A model generated the notes under the pieces. The model was given only the letters and a program-made list of their open reading frames with translations, searched no databases and was not told the DNA's origin. Position numbers and translations under genes: made by a program. Of a stretch of DNA of 64,000 nt, positions 25,194 through 34,409 are shown in pieces. Numbering within the stretch: the first letter of the stretch is position 1; every line of letters starts with the position of its first letter. This DNA comes from Bacillota bacterium (GTDB lineage Bacteria; Bacillota; Bacilli; Paenibacillales; UBA4045): positions 1-64,000 of the forward strand of contig JAEZQY010000031.1 of NCBI GenBank assembly GCA_023441055.1. Reading direction: 5' to 3'.

Positions 25194-25718
25194 TCAGTCA
25201 GTCTGCTCTTCCGTGCTCAACTGATCAATCATAACCTCGATGAGACAGTTCATAGCCGCGACGCCCTCTGTTCGATTGAGCATCTTCTTAATTCTTGCTT
25301 CCAGCTGATGGCCCTGGGCTACATACTCCGCGCATTGCTTGGCATAGATCGGGGCCAGCTCGCCAACCTGCCCGAATTTGGTCCACACCTCGGCTGTTGG
25401 GGCATCTGTCGGCGCGTCTGCGGATTCGAACAGCTTGATCGTCAGCGCATCGCCTCTGTAGCACTTGTATAAGATCGATTGCCGGCTCTCGCCATCCACA
25501 TTGTTGCGTGTCACATGGACCAGCTCACATTCGAATACGATACGCTGCGCCGACTGAACCTCCGCTTCTGCAGCGATCGCCTGTTCTGTCGCTCGTCGAT
25601 ATTGCACGCGTGATCGCCAGAATAAGAAGCCGACATAGACCAGGAATAATGACCAATGGATAAGTAACAGGAAGAATCCGAATAGAAATTTTAAAATCCA
25701 CATCAATACTGTTTTCAT
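25194..25718 (-). CDS. hypothetical membrane-anchored protein
   Basis: 174 residues from ATG 25718, behind TAGGAGTG. One long hydrophobic N-terminal segment (about 5-33, FLFGFFLLLIHWSLFLVYVGF) anchors a soluble alpha-rich domain (YRRATEQAIAAEAEVQSAQR). The C-terminal part EARIKKMLNRTEGVAAM is helical. No family is recognised. It is monocistronic, ended by its own terminator, and divergent from the NCS2 permease. Confidence 0.6.
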   Translation of the reverse strand: MKTVLMWILKFLFGFFLLLIHWSLFLVYVGFLFWRSRVQYRRATEQAIAAEAEVQSAQRIVFECELVHVTRNNVDGESRQSILYKCYRGDALTIKLFESADAPTDAPTAEVWTKFGQVGELAPIYAKQCAEYVAQGHQLEARIKKMLNRTEGVAAMNCLIEVMIDQLSTEEQTD

Positions 25719-25870
25719 GTTCGTACACACTCCTAGACGCGTAAAATCTACATAACAACTATTATATCGCAACTACACGTCCTGTTACCACAATATAGTG
25801 AATAACGATTTGAGCATTGCTTAATTTTACGTTATGATAAGGCAATCAATGGACAAGGAATCGTGTCAAT

Positions 25871-27160
25871 ATGAGTAAGCTTATCACATGGAAACTGACC
25901 TTTGCTTCTATGCAATGGTTTATCTTTATTTTCGCTAATACGGTGGTTGTTCCGATCTCGATCGGGATCGCCTTCGAGCTGCCGCCAGGCGAGATTGCTG
26001 GCATTGTCCGCAGCTCGCTGATGTTCACGGGTATTGCGGGCATCCTGCAAGGCTTAGTCGGTCATCGCTTGCCGATTATGGAGGGGCATACCGGCGTAAT
26101 CTGGGGTTTAATCCTCAATCTATGCGTATCCGCCAATGCAATGGGCCTGACCTTGACAGACATTGGCGGTGGTGTGGCCACTGGAATGCTGCTGGCCGGT
26201 ACGGTCGTGATCATCCTGGCTGCATGCAATTGGCTAGGCTTCGTGAATCGAATCTTCACGCCTATGGTCATGAATGTGTTCCTATTCCTATTGACCTTCC
26301 AGCTGACACTCATCTTCTTCAAGGGGATGATCCAGCTTGACAGCGATGGCTCCATGCATATACCGATCAGTCTATTCTCCATTGCGCTCATGCTACTGGT
26401 CGTGATGATCAAGGTGAAGGGCGGCCCGATACTCGGCAACTACTCTATCTTGATAGGAATGATCCTCGGTTGGGTGTTATTCATCCTACTCTTCGACGCG
26501 CCCGCACCAATCGATGCCGCGCCGTCCTTGCTGCATGTCCCCATATTCCCAATTGGAATGCCAAACTTGCATGTAGGGATCATTATGGTTACCTTCATCG
26601 CAAGCTTCGTTAATATTAGTACTTTGATCGTGTCCGTGCAGTCCGTCTCTCGGTTCCGTCAGGAGGAGCTGCCGACTAGGCGTCGGATGAATATCTCCTA
26701 TATGCTTACAGGATTCTATTCCATGATGGCCTCCGTCCTGGGATTGGTCCCCTATGCGCCATTTGCGTCTACGATCGGGTTTCTCGAGAGCTCGCGCATC
26801 GCCAATCGAAAGCCGTTCCTAATCGGTGGCGCTCTCATGATCGTCATTGGCATTGTGCCCCAGCTCAGCGGTCTGCTGGCGACCATGCCGATCACCGTAG
26901 GGAATGCGGTTTTATTCGCTGCTTATCTGCAGCTGCTATTGACTACGCTAAGAGGGCTTAGCGGCTATCACTTCGACTCGATTACGATTCATCGTCTCGC
27001 GGTACCGGTATTGCTCGGCGTGTGCATCATGAATATGGACTCGACTGTGTTCAGTGCGCTGCCTGTGTTCATACAGCCGCTGATAGGCAACGGATTCATC
27101 GTGGGCGTGCTCTTGTCGATCGCCATGGAGCGATTAATCAAGTGGGACACCAGGGTATAG
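25871..27160 (+). CDS. NCS2-family nucleobase (uracil/xanthine) permease
   Basis: 429 residues with 12-14 hydrophobic segments. The N-terminus ASMQWFIFIFANTVVVPISIG matches the conserved first helix of NCS2 transporters, and the QGLVGHRLPIMEGHTG region is the known P-x-x-x-G/H-T-G substrate motif. It carries uracil or a purine base inward with protons. A weak AAGGA site precedes ATG 25871. An MFS gene follows 52 bases downstream and may share a transcript. Confidence 0.85.
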   Translation: MSKLITWKLTFASMQWFIFIFANTVVVPISIGIAFELPPGEIAGIVRSSLMFTGIAGILQGLVGHRLPIMEGHTGVIWGLILNLCVSANAMGLTLTDIGGGVATGMLLAGTVVIILAACNWLGFVNRIFTPMVMNVFLFLLTFQLTLIFFKGMIQLDSDGSMHIPISLFSIALMLLVVMIKVKGGPILGNYSILIGMILGWVLFILLFDAPAPIDAAPSLLHVPIFPIGMPNLHVGIIMVTFIASFVNISTLIVSVQSVSRFRQEELPTRRRMNISYMLTGFYSMMASVLGLVPYAPFASTIGFLESSRIANRKPFLIGGALMIVIGIVPQLSGLLATMPITVGNAVLFAAYLQLLLTTLRGLSGYHFDSITIHRLAVPVLLGVCIMNMDSTVFSALPVFIQPLIGNGFIVGVLLSIAMERLIKWDTRV

Positions 27161-27212
27161 CCCTCACATCAGACAAGCATACTAAGCCTTACTATCTGAG
27201 AGAGGCGTTGAT

Positions 27213-28442
27213 TTGGAGTTGGAGGCCAAGAAGAAGTTGGATCTGGCTGCAATTGCTTCTATCCCTGTGATTATGACGCTGGCTAATTCGATGCTCATTC
27301 CGGTTTTGCCGCTTATGGAGAAGAAGCTGGACATCTCCTCCCTTCAATCCAGTCTGATCATTACCGTATACGCCGCTACAGCAATCGTCTGTATCCCGTT
27401 CGCAGGCTACTTGTCGGACCGATTGGGCAGGAAGAAAGTGATTATCCCAAGCTTAATTCTGGCTGCAATTGGAGGCTTAATCTCCGGACTTGCAGCTTGG
27501 CTGCTGAAGGACTCGGCTTACTGGGTCATTCTAATTGGCAGATTCGTGCAAGGGATCGGTGCAGCGGGATCATTCCCAATTGTACTGCCGCTAGTCGGGG
27601 ATATGTTCAAGCGTGAAGAGGATGTTAGTGCTGGCCTGGGGATGATCGAGACGTCCAATACATTCGGCAAGGTGCTCAGTCCAATATTAGGGGCTGCATT
27701 AGCCTTGATCGTCTGGTATATGCCGCTGCTCATCATTCCTCCCGTGTGTCTCATCTCCATTATTGCGGTATGGCTGCTCGTTAAGGTGCCGGCAAATACA
27801 GATAGTGATAGCGATGAGAAGAACATTCGCGCCTTCCTTCAGCAGATCAAAGAGATATTCGGACACAGCGGCAAGTGGCTGACGGCTATATTCGTAATCG
27901 GTGGAATCAGCATGCTGGTGTTATTCGGCGTCTTATTCTATCTGTCCTCGATCCTCGAAGACAAGCATGATATTGATGGTGTGTATAAGGGCATGATACT
28001 AGCCGTACCACTCCTTGCTGTATGCCTGGCCTCCTTCCTCACTGGCAAGTGGATCGGCCAGCGGAAGCGTCTAATGAAGTGGTTAACGTTCTTAGCACTA
28101 GCTATACTGACTGCCGCGATGGCCCTGTCTGCGCATTTTAACGGCTCTAATTTATGGGTATTGATCAGTCTCGCCAGCATTAGTGGAATCGGGATTGGAG
28201 CGGCCCTCCCCTGCCTAGATGCGCTTATCACAGAGGGGATAGATAAGAAACAGAGAGGCACAATCACCTCTCTGTACAGCAGCATGCGGTTTATCGGAGT
28301 TGCAGCAGGTCCACTGCTTACCTCCGTTCTCATGAAGCATGAGTTGGCTATGTTCTACACCTTCGCCTCCATGTCCCTCGTTGCTGGTCTATTCGCCTTG
28401 TTCGCGATCAAGCCGGAATCCGAGCAAGGGCAGAGCAAGTAA
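27213..28442 (+). CDS. MFS transporter, drug efflux type
   Basis: 409 residues, 12 predicted membrane segments. TTG start at 27213 behind AGAGAGG. Motif A between helices 2 and 3 is GYLSDRLGRKKVI, and motif C-like GSFPIVLPLVGDMF follows in helix 5. These point to a proton-driven exporter of the DHA1 group. The substrate is unknown. Confidence 0.8.
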   Translation: MELEAKKKLDLAAIASIPVIMTLANSMLIPVLPLMEKKLDISSLQSSLIITVYAATAIVCIPFAGYLSDRLGRKKVIIPSLILAAIGGLISGLAAWLLKDSAYWVILIGRFVQGIGAAGSFPIVLPLVGDMFKREEDVSAGLGMIETSNTFGKVLSPILGAALALIVWYMPLLIIPPVCLISIIAVWLLVKVPANTDSDSDEKNIRAFLQQIKEIFGHSGKWLTAIFVIGGISMLVLFGVLFYLSSILEDKHDIDGVYKGMILAVPLLAVCLASFLTGKWIGQRKRLMKWLTFLALAILTAAMALSAHFNGSNLWVLISLASISGIGIGAALPCLDALITEGIDKKQRGTITSLYSSMRFIGVAAGPLLTSVLMKHELAMFYTFASMSLVAGLFALFAIKPESEQGQSK

Positions 28443-28446
28443 GCGA

Positions 28447-29166
28447 TCAGCCCTCCAGATCGACATTATGATAAACCTGCTGCACATCCTCGAGATCCTC
28501 GAGTGCTTCAATCAGCTTCTCGAATTGGGTCAGCGCCTCGCCCTCGAGCGTGATATCGTTCTGCGCCAGCATCGTCAATTCCGCTACCGTGAATTCCTGG
28601 ATACCCGCTTCCTTCAGCGCTTCTTGCACGGTATGGAATTGATCAGGCGCGGCATAGATGATGACTGATTCGTCTTCTTCCACAATATCGCTAACATCCG
28701 CATCCGCTTCAATCAGAATTTCCATCACTTCTTCTACCGACTTGCCTTCCACACCTAGCACGGCCGCCGCGTCGAACATATAAGCGACCGATCCGCTCAC
28801 GCCCATATTCCCGCCATTCTTATTGAAGGTCGAACGAACGAGCGGCGCGGTGCGATTCACATTATTCGTCAGTGCGTCTACGATGACCATCGTCCCGCTG
28901 GGACCGAAGCCTTCATAGCGCAGCTCCTCATACACCTCGTCCGCGCTGCCCTTGGCCTTATCCAGCGCGCGATCTATGATCGCCTTAGGCACGTTATACG
29001 TCTTCGCGCGCTCCAATACAACCTTGAGAGCGCGATTCGATTCCGGATCAGGCTCGCCCTTCTTCGCCGCTACATAGATCTCCAATCCGAATTTCGAGTA
29101 GATGCGACTCGTGTTCGCGTCCTTCGAGGCTTTCTTTTCCTTAATATTATTCCACTTGCGACCCAT
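28447..29166 (-). CDS. yeeI: YebC/PmpR-family protein (YeeI type)
   Basis: 239 residues, full length for the family. The N-terminus MGRKWNNIKEKKASKDANTS, the middle NPPESNRA-like GEPDPESNRALKVVLERA and LRYEGFGPSGTMVIVDALTN are conserved YebC motifs; this variant start matches the second Bacillus paralogue (YeeI). YebC proteins bind DNA as regulators and, in some bacteria, relieve ribosome stalling at proline stretches. It is convergent with the MFS gene, four bases apart. Confidence 0.9.
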   Translation of the reverse strand: MGRKWNNIKEKKASKDANTSRIYSKFGLEIYVAAKKGEPDPESNRALKVVLERAKTYNVPKAIIDRALDKAKGSADEVYEELRYEGFGPSGTMVIVDALTNNVNRTAPLVRSTFNKNGGNMGVSGSVAYMFDAAAVLGVEGKSVEEVMEILIEADADVSDIVEEDESVIIYAAPDQFHTVQEALKEAGIQEFTVAELTMLAQNDITLEGEALTQFEKLIEALEDLEDVQQVYHNVDLEG

Positions 29167-29214
29167 TGTACGCCCACTTTCCCTTCCGCAATTTCACCCT
29201 ATATTATACAAGGT

Positions 29215-30015
29215 TCAGATGAACATGAGCAAGCTTACCGCCATGACGAACATACCCGCAATCAGACCATAGATCGACAGATGTCCTTCATCATACTTCT
29301 TGGCCGCCGGCAATAAGCCGTCAACCGAGATGAATACCATTATACCAGCTACCGCAGCGAAAATAATGCCGAACATCACATCGTTTAAGAATGGCATGAG
29401 AATCAGGAAGGCAACCACGGCGCCTAGCGGCTCTGATAATCCAGACAGGAAGCTTAGCTTGAATGCCTTCTTCTTGCTTCCAGTGGCGTAATAGATCGGT
29501 ACAGATACCGCAATACCTTCCGGAATATTGTGGATGGCGATGGCGACGGCGATGGCCACACCGAGTGCCGGATCCTGCAAGGCAGAGGTGAAGGTCGCTA
29601 TCCCCTCGGGGAAGTTGTGAATGGCAATGGCCAGTGCTGTGAACGTCCCCATCTTCAGCAGACCTTGATCCCTCGTGACTGCATTCGGCGATTCCTCCAG
29701 CTTCTGTGATTCATGCGGATTCCCCTGCTTAGGTACGAACCGGTCGATCGCTGCGATCAGCAACATGCCGCCGAAGAAGGCTGCAACCGTGATCCAATTC
29801 CCAGTCTGAACACCCATTGCTGCTACGAGCGCGTCCTTTGCCTTCCCGAATATATCAACCATCGATACATAAATCATCACACCAGCGGAAAAGCCCAGCG
29901 ACAGCGAGAGAAACTTTGTATTCGTCTTAGACGCGAAGAACGCGATTAAACTTCCAATTCCTGTAGCGAGACCTGCGAATACCGTTAGACCAAATGCGAA
30001 TGCAACATTCTCCAT
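29215..30015 (-). CDS. zupT: ZIP-family metal transporter (ZupT type)
   Basis: 266 residues from ATG 30015 behind GGGAGATG; an ATG 25 codons earlier has no such site. Eight membrane segments. The paired ligand motifs HNFPEG (helix 4) and HNIPEG (helix 5) are the ZIP metal-binding signature. LSLGFSAGVMIYVSMVDIF is the ZupT opening. It imports zinc and other divalent metals. A cytoplasmic loop with few His residues separates the halves. Confidence 0.9.
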   Translation of the reverse strand: MENVAFAFGLTVFAGLATGIGSLIAFFASKTNTKFLSLSLGFSAGVMIYVSMVDIFGKAKDALVAAMGVQTGNWITVAAFFGGMLLIAAIDRFVPKQGNPHESQKLEESPNAVTRDQGLLKMGTFTALAIAIHNFPEGIATFTSALQDPALGVAIAVAIAIHNIPEGIAVSVPIYYATGSKKKAFKLSFLSGLSEPLGAVVAFLILMPFLNDVMFGIIFAAVAGIMVFISVDGLLPAAKKYDEGHLSIYGLIAGMFVMAVSLLMFI

Positions 30016-30099
30016 AATGCATCTCCCAGTTACTTTCTGCTCAAGTTGTTCTCTAATCATACAGAATACACGAATATACAGACATTTCAAGCGATTTCT

Positions 30100-30978
30100 T
30101 CACAGATAGAATCGACTGATAAATTGATTGAACAAGTGGATCTCTTCCTTGTCTCTGTGATGAATCAAATAAGTTGAGGCCACCGGCATTTCAAGGGCAT
30201 CAGATTGCGCTTCCAGCACTCTGCCTTCCATCACTTCGCGCACAATGGTGGATCGAGGCAGGAACGAGATGCCCAGTCCCTCCTCAATGAAGCGCTTCGT
30301 CACATGAACCTGCGATACCTTCATTGTGCGAATTTGTGGGTAAGCCGCACGAAGCTGAATGAGCAGCGAATCCCAGTATTCCGGATGATTATGGGTTAGA
30401 ATCAGGTAATCATGGAGCAACTGCTCTGCATCTAGAGGCAAGGCGCTTTCCATATCACGCCCATCATGCGGCACAACCATAACCACTGGATCATCATGGA
30501 TCTTGCGCTCACTAAGCTCAGCACGATTCGGCCTCATTCGAGTCAGGCCAACATCCGCATGTCCATACAGCACAGCATGATTAATGTCGATTGATTCCAT
30601 CACATCGACGACTATCTCCATATCCGGATAGCTGGCGATGAATTGCCTGAGAATCCCGGGCAGCATGGATACAGCAATTAATGGCGACACCACAATATTC
30701 AGCTTCCGCTTGTAGCCTTGTCTCCAGCTCTCTAAATCATGTACGCCGAGCTCCATGCTGTCCATTGTCTGCCTGGCATAGGGCAAGAATCGTCTGCCTG
30801 CCTCTGTTAAGTACACGTTCCGCCCTCTGCGTTCGAATAACAAGATACCCAGCTTCTCCTCCAAATGCTTGATATGCATCGTCACGGTAGGTTGAGCTAG
30901 ATAGAGCTTCTCCGCGGCTCTGCGGAAGTTCTCATACTCGGCTGTCATACAGAACGTCTTCAGCCATTGCATATCCAT
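30100..30978 (-). CDS. citR: LysR-family regulator (CitR-like)
   Basis: 292 residues from ATG 30978, seven bases after AGGTGAT. Residues 1-65 are the LysR winged HTH (FRRAAEKLYLAQPTVTMHIKHLEEKLG). The rest is a periplasmic-binding-protein-like effector domain. It is divergent from the citrate synthase gene with 118 bases between them, the same arrangement as citR/citA in Bacillus subtilis, where CitR represses citA and itself. Confidence 0.85.
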   Translation of the reverse strand: MDMQWLKTFCMTAEYENFRRAAEKLYLAQPTVTMHIKHLEEKLGILLFERRGRNVYLTEAGRRFLPYARQTMDSMELGVHDLESWRQGYKRKLNIVVSPLIAVSMLPGILRQFIASYPDMEIVVDVMESIDINHAVLYGHADVGLTRMRPNRAELSERKIHDDPVVMVVPHDGRDMESALPLDAEQLLHDYLILTHNHPEYWDSLLIQLRAAYPQIRTMKVSQVHVTKRFIEEGLGISFLPRSTIVREVMEGRVLEAQSDALEMPVASTYLIHHRDKEEIHLFNQFISRFYL

Positions 30979-30995
30979 AGTGATCACCTATAATT

Positions 30996-31012
30996 GATTA
31001 TACATCATAATC
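30996..31012. promoter_or_regulatory. LysR-type operator between citR and citA
   Basis: GATTAT-ACATC-ATAATC, a perfect 6-5-6 inverted repeat of the T-N11-A type, 18 bases upstream of the citR ATG. It is placed where one bound regulator could control both divergent genes. Confidence 0.55.
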
Positions 31013-31096
31013 ATATTATGCATATTAATCTATTATTCTTATTAACCAATGTCATTTACAATTCATTTATATGCCATTTGTTAGGGGGAAGAATAG

Positions 31097-32188
31097 ATGC
31101 CGAGCGTAACTGGATTAGATGGTGTGCATGTCGCAGAGACGGAATTAAGCCTCGTAGACGGCGAGCGTGGCTTCCTCGTGTATCGCGGACACTGGGCGAA
31201 GGATCTAGCGCTCCAATATAACTATGAAGCAGTCGTGCATCTGCTCTTACGCGGCAGCTTGCCGAATGCAGAGCAATTATCCGCGCTGAAGACTCAGCTA
31301 ACGGCTGGACGCGCTATGAGTCCGCATGTGCAATCGGTTATCGATATGCTGCCTGGGAACATGGATATGATGGCAGTGCTGCGGACTGCGATCTCTGCAA
31401 TGGGAACTGACGATTATCAGTGGCCGCCAACTGAAGCGCAAGCGCTTCAAGTGCTAGCTGTCATCCCGACAATGATTGCCTATCGTTATCATAAGCTGAG
31501 CGGCACCTCCTTCCCAGGCCCGAACGCAGAGCTGGATCATGTCGCAAATTATCTGTATATGATCCATGGTGCTGTGCCGCATGCCTCCCATGTTCGCGCG
31601 CTTAACGCCTACTTCGTACTGACTGCCGATCATGGGATGAATGCATCGACCTTCACAGGCAGAACGATCTCCTCCACGCAATCCGATCTCATCTCGGCTG
31701 TAACTGGCGCGATTGGCACCATGAAGGGTCCGCTGCATGGCGGAGCACCGTCTGAAGTCATTCAGATGCTGCAGGATATCGGTGATAAGGACCATGCGGA
31801 GGCCTGGATTCGAGAGAAGCTGTCGCGCGGCGAGCGCCTAATGGGCTTCGGTCATCGCGTCTATAAGACGAGAGATCCGCGCGCGGTAGCACTGCGGAAA
31901 GTGACCGAACAGCTGACTGGCGAGGATCCTTGGTTTGACTTCGCGCTGCATGTCGAGAATACCGCGATCCGATTGTTAGAGGAATATAAGCCTGGTCGCC
32001 GTCTGTACACGAATGTAGAATTTTATGCCGCTGCAGTGCTCCGTACCGTTGCACTGCCAGACCAGCTATTCACCGCGACATTCACGGCCAGCCGCGCTGC
32101 GGGCTGGACTGCGCATCTTCTGGAGCAAGTACCAGTGAATCGTATCTACCGTCCGCAATCGACCTACACGGGTGTTCTACCGGATTAA
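31097..32188 (+). CDS. citA: citrate synthase, CitA type
   Basis: 363 residues, the short form typical of Gram-positive type I enzymes. Key residues: His214 in GPLHGGA, His253 in MGFGHRVYK, and the oxaloacetate-site motif ADHGMNASTF. At the position of the usual catalytic Asp the sequence reads NVEFY (Glu308). The enzyme condenses acetyl-CoA with oxaloacetate to citrate. RBS TAGGGGG lies before ATG 31097. Divergent from citR. Confidence 0.9.
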   Translation: MPSVTGLDGVHVAETELSLVDGERGFLVYRGHWAKDLALQYNYEAVVHLLLRGSLPNAEQLSALKTQLTAGRAMSPHVQSVIDMLPGNMDMMAVLRTAISAMGTDDYQWPPTEAQALQVLAVIPTMIAYRYHKLSGTSFPGPNAELDHVANYLYMIHGAVPHASHVRALNAYFVLTADHGMNASTFTGRTISSTQSDLISAVTGAIGTMKGPLHGGAPSEVIQMLQDIGDKDHAEAWIREKLSRGERLMGFGHRVYKTRDPRAVALRKVTEQLTGEDPWFDFALHVENTAIRLLEEYKPGRRLYTNVEFYAAAVLRTVALPDQLFTATFTASRAAGWTAHLLEQVPVNRIYRPQSTYTGVLPD

Positions 32189-32203
32189 GGATCCAATTAT
32201 GGC

Positions 32204-32237
32204 AACAGCCACTCCCTATTCTGAAGGAGTGGCTGTT
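32204..32237. terminator. hairpin between citA and the chemoreceptor gene
   Basis: AACAGCCACTCC (32204-32215) pairs with GGAGTGGCTGTT (32226-32237), symmetric, so it can act on both strands between the convergent genes. No T-run follows on either side, so the strength is uncertain. Confidence 0.5.
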
Positions 32238-32269
32238 CATGTGTACGCCTATCATTAATACTTAGGCAA

Positions 32270-33535
32270 TTACACTTCGAATTTACTTGTCTGCTGCTGC
32301 AGATCCTGCGCCAGCTTGCGCAATTGATCGAAGATTGCCGCAACCTCCTGCATGAACGCGGATTGCTGCTCCGTGTTCTGGGAGACCACCTGCGCGTTCT
32401 TGTTGATGTCTGAAGCAGCAAGCGTAATATCATCGACCTCATTCAGGATGCTCTGGAAGTGGCTGACCTCATCTACTAACAGCGCATGAATATACTTCAC
32501 CGTGTTCGTCACACTCTCGGTCGACTGTTCGACTTCAGTCAAGGTATCGGTCACTCGTCTGGATCGCTCATATTCTGCCGTCGTGATCGATAATTGATCA
32601 TGAATACGCGCGACAACATGGTTGACCTCGTTCTGCATGTCCAACAGCAATTGTTCAATCTGCGTTACCGCCGTTGTACTCTCCTCCGCCAGCTTGCGAA
32701 TTTCGCTCGCGACAACCTGGAAGCCGCGTCCCAGCTCACCTGCATGCGCTGCCTCTATAGAAGCGTTCAAGGCTAAGAGATGGGTTTGATTCGATATGCT
32801 GCGGACCATCTGTGAGAATTCATTGATGCGCTCTGTCTTCTCTGCCAAGGCGGCGACCTGCTCCACGGATTCTCGATTAGACTCGGCGAGCCGATTCACA
32901 CCCTGAATCAATTCATGAATATCCTGATTACTCACTTGGACAGACTTCATCATGGAATCAGACATGCTGGTTGACGCATTAGATTGTTCGAGAATAGAGA
33001 CGACTGAATCATTGATCGCGTGGAAGGACGACAGCACGGATTGTGCCGAACGATCCTGCGCTTCGGCCGCTCTCGTAATCTCCTCTGATCGAATGGCGAT
33101 ATTCTCAATTTGCTGAGCCGCCTCATGAATCGCGCCAGTCAGCTGCTCTACATTCTGGTTTGTAACAGTCGCGTTATTCGAAATCCCCTTGATCATCGCT
33201 TGCAGATTATCCAGCATCGAGCGGAATGCATGGGTGAGCATGCCCACCTCGTCCTTGGATGGATGCAGCTTCACATTCACCTTCAGATTGCCGACTGCTG
33301 CCTGGCTGGAAGCATGAGATAGTGAAATTAACGGTTTAATATACCATCTAGCGGCTATCCAGCCCAGCAGTGCTGTCCAGAATATGCCTGCAGCGAAGGT
33401 AAGCAAGGTGAACACCGTCTCCGAGAACCACCCGCTGAAGTAGTTCTGCAGGACGAAGATGAAGAATGCGCTTGTGCCGTAAGTCACCATTGATACACCG
33501 ATTAGTCCGATAACGATTTTTAATACGATACCCAT
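32270..33535 (-). CDS. methyl-accepting chemotaxis-type protein without a sensor domain
   Basis: 421 residues. Two membrane segments (about 5-28 and 38-62) are separated by only about ten residues, so no extracellular sensor exists. HAMP (about 63-115) leads to the signalling coiled coil with the hairpin tip HLLALNASIEAAHAGELGRG and VVASEIRKLAEES. It would transmit to CheW/CheA. With no ligand domain, input must come from the membrane or a partner protein. Confidence 0.85.
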   Translation of the reverse strand: MGIVLKIVIGLIGVSMVTYGTSAFFIFVLQNYFSGWFSETVFTLLTFAAGIFWTALLGWIAARWYIKPLISLSHASSQAAVGNLKVNVKLHPSKDEVGMLTHAFRSMLDNLQAMIKGISNNATVTNQNVEQLTGAIHEAAQQIENIAIRSEEITRAAEAQDRSAQSVLSSFHAINDSVVSILEQSNASTSMSDSMMKSVQVSNQDIHELIQGVNRLAESNRESVEQVAALAEKTERINEFSQMVRSISNQTHLLALNASIEAAHAGELGRGFQVVASEIRKLAEESTTAVTQIEQLLLDMQNEVNHVVARIHDQLSITTAEYERSRRVTDTLTEVEQSTESVTNTVKYIHALLVDEVSHFQSILNEVDDITLAASDINKNAQVVSQNTEQQSAFMQEVAAIFDQLRKLAQDLQQQTSKFEV

Positions 33536-33626
33536 TTCTAGCTGCCCCTCTTCTCTCCTAGCAAATATAACTAAGATTATAGGGGATATCTAACAGCTTG
33601 GCTACTGTGAAATCCGAACGTATCGC

Positions 33627-34409
33627 TCAATCGTACAGCTCCTGCTTTTTAAAGGAAATAACAGCAATGATAAGCAATATCGCGATAAGCAAGACTGTGC
33701 AAATCGCGCTAACCGCGAAGTGATCAGCGGGTTCTCCTGCAATCAGCTGTGCAGCTGCATGACCGGTCAACCTGGCTGGGCTCCAAGCCATGAATTTGCT
33801 GAGTAAGCCAGTTAATGCTGTCAGCACAATCGTAATCAGCAGGCTGATGAAGGCCACGGCACTGCCGCTCTTCAAGAGCGTGCTCATCAGAACGGTTATT
33901 GTCATGATGAAGATCAGCCACAGCGCATACGCCAGGAATCCGGCCGCAAGACTGGACAACTCGACGGGCTCGAACAGCAGGTCGGTATAATACCATCCCG
34001 CTAGCAGGCCTCCCAAGAGGGCGGCAATGCCCAAAGTGACATAGGCGAACCACTTCGCCGTAATCCAGCTGAGATGCGAGATCGGACGAACCATGATCAG
34101 TGACACCGAACGACTCTGCTTCTCTGCGGCTACAACTCCCATTCCAGCTAACACCAGCACGAGAACACCGATCGAGCTGAATTGTGAGATTACGCTGGCC
34201 ATCACCTCTCCACCACTCGGCATGGGCATCTCAATCACGGTTCCCTCAGGCAGCCCGCCCGCCATTTCAAGAATTTGCGGCATATAATAGGTGGACACCG
34301 GCTGCATCGCGCCGAACAGGAGGAAGACGAGCGGAAGCCACAGCAATTTGAAATTGCGCCGCATCTCCAGCATTTCCTTCCGATACATCGTCAGCCATAC
34401 GCGCATCAC
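33627..34409 (-). CDS. yxlG: ABC transporter permease YxlG (sigY operon)
   Basis: 260 residues, six hydrophobic segments of the ABC-2 type (MMRVWLTMYRKEMLEMRRNF start, LVLAGMGVVAAEKQSRS). It is the last gene of a sigY-yxlC-D-E-F-G order identical to Bacillus subtilis. The ATG overlaps the stop of the ATPase gene by four bases. The substrate is unknown. Confidence 0.85.
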   Translation of the reverse strand: MMRVWLTMYRKEMLEMRRNFKLLWLPLVFLLFGAMQPVSTYYMPQILEMAGGLPEGTVIEMPMPSGGEVMASVISQFSSIGVLVLVLAGMGVVAAEKQSRSVSLIMVRPISHLSWITAKWFAYVTLGIAALLGGLLAGWYYTDLLFEPVELSSLAAGFLAYALWLIFIMTITVLMSTLLKSGSAVAFISLLITIVLTALTGLLSKFMAWSPARLTGHAAAQLIAGEPADHFAVSAICTVLLIAILLIIAVISFKKQELYD

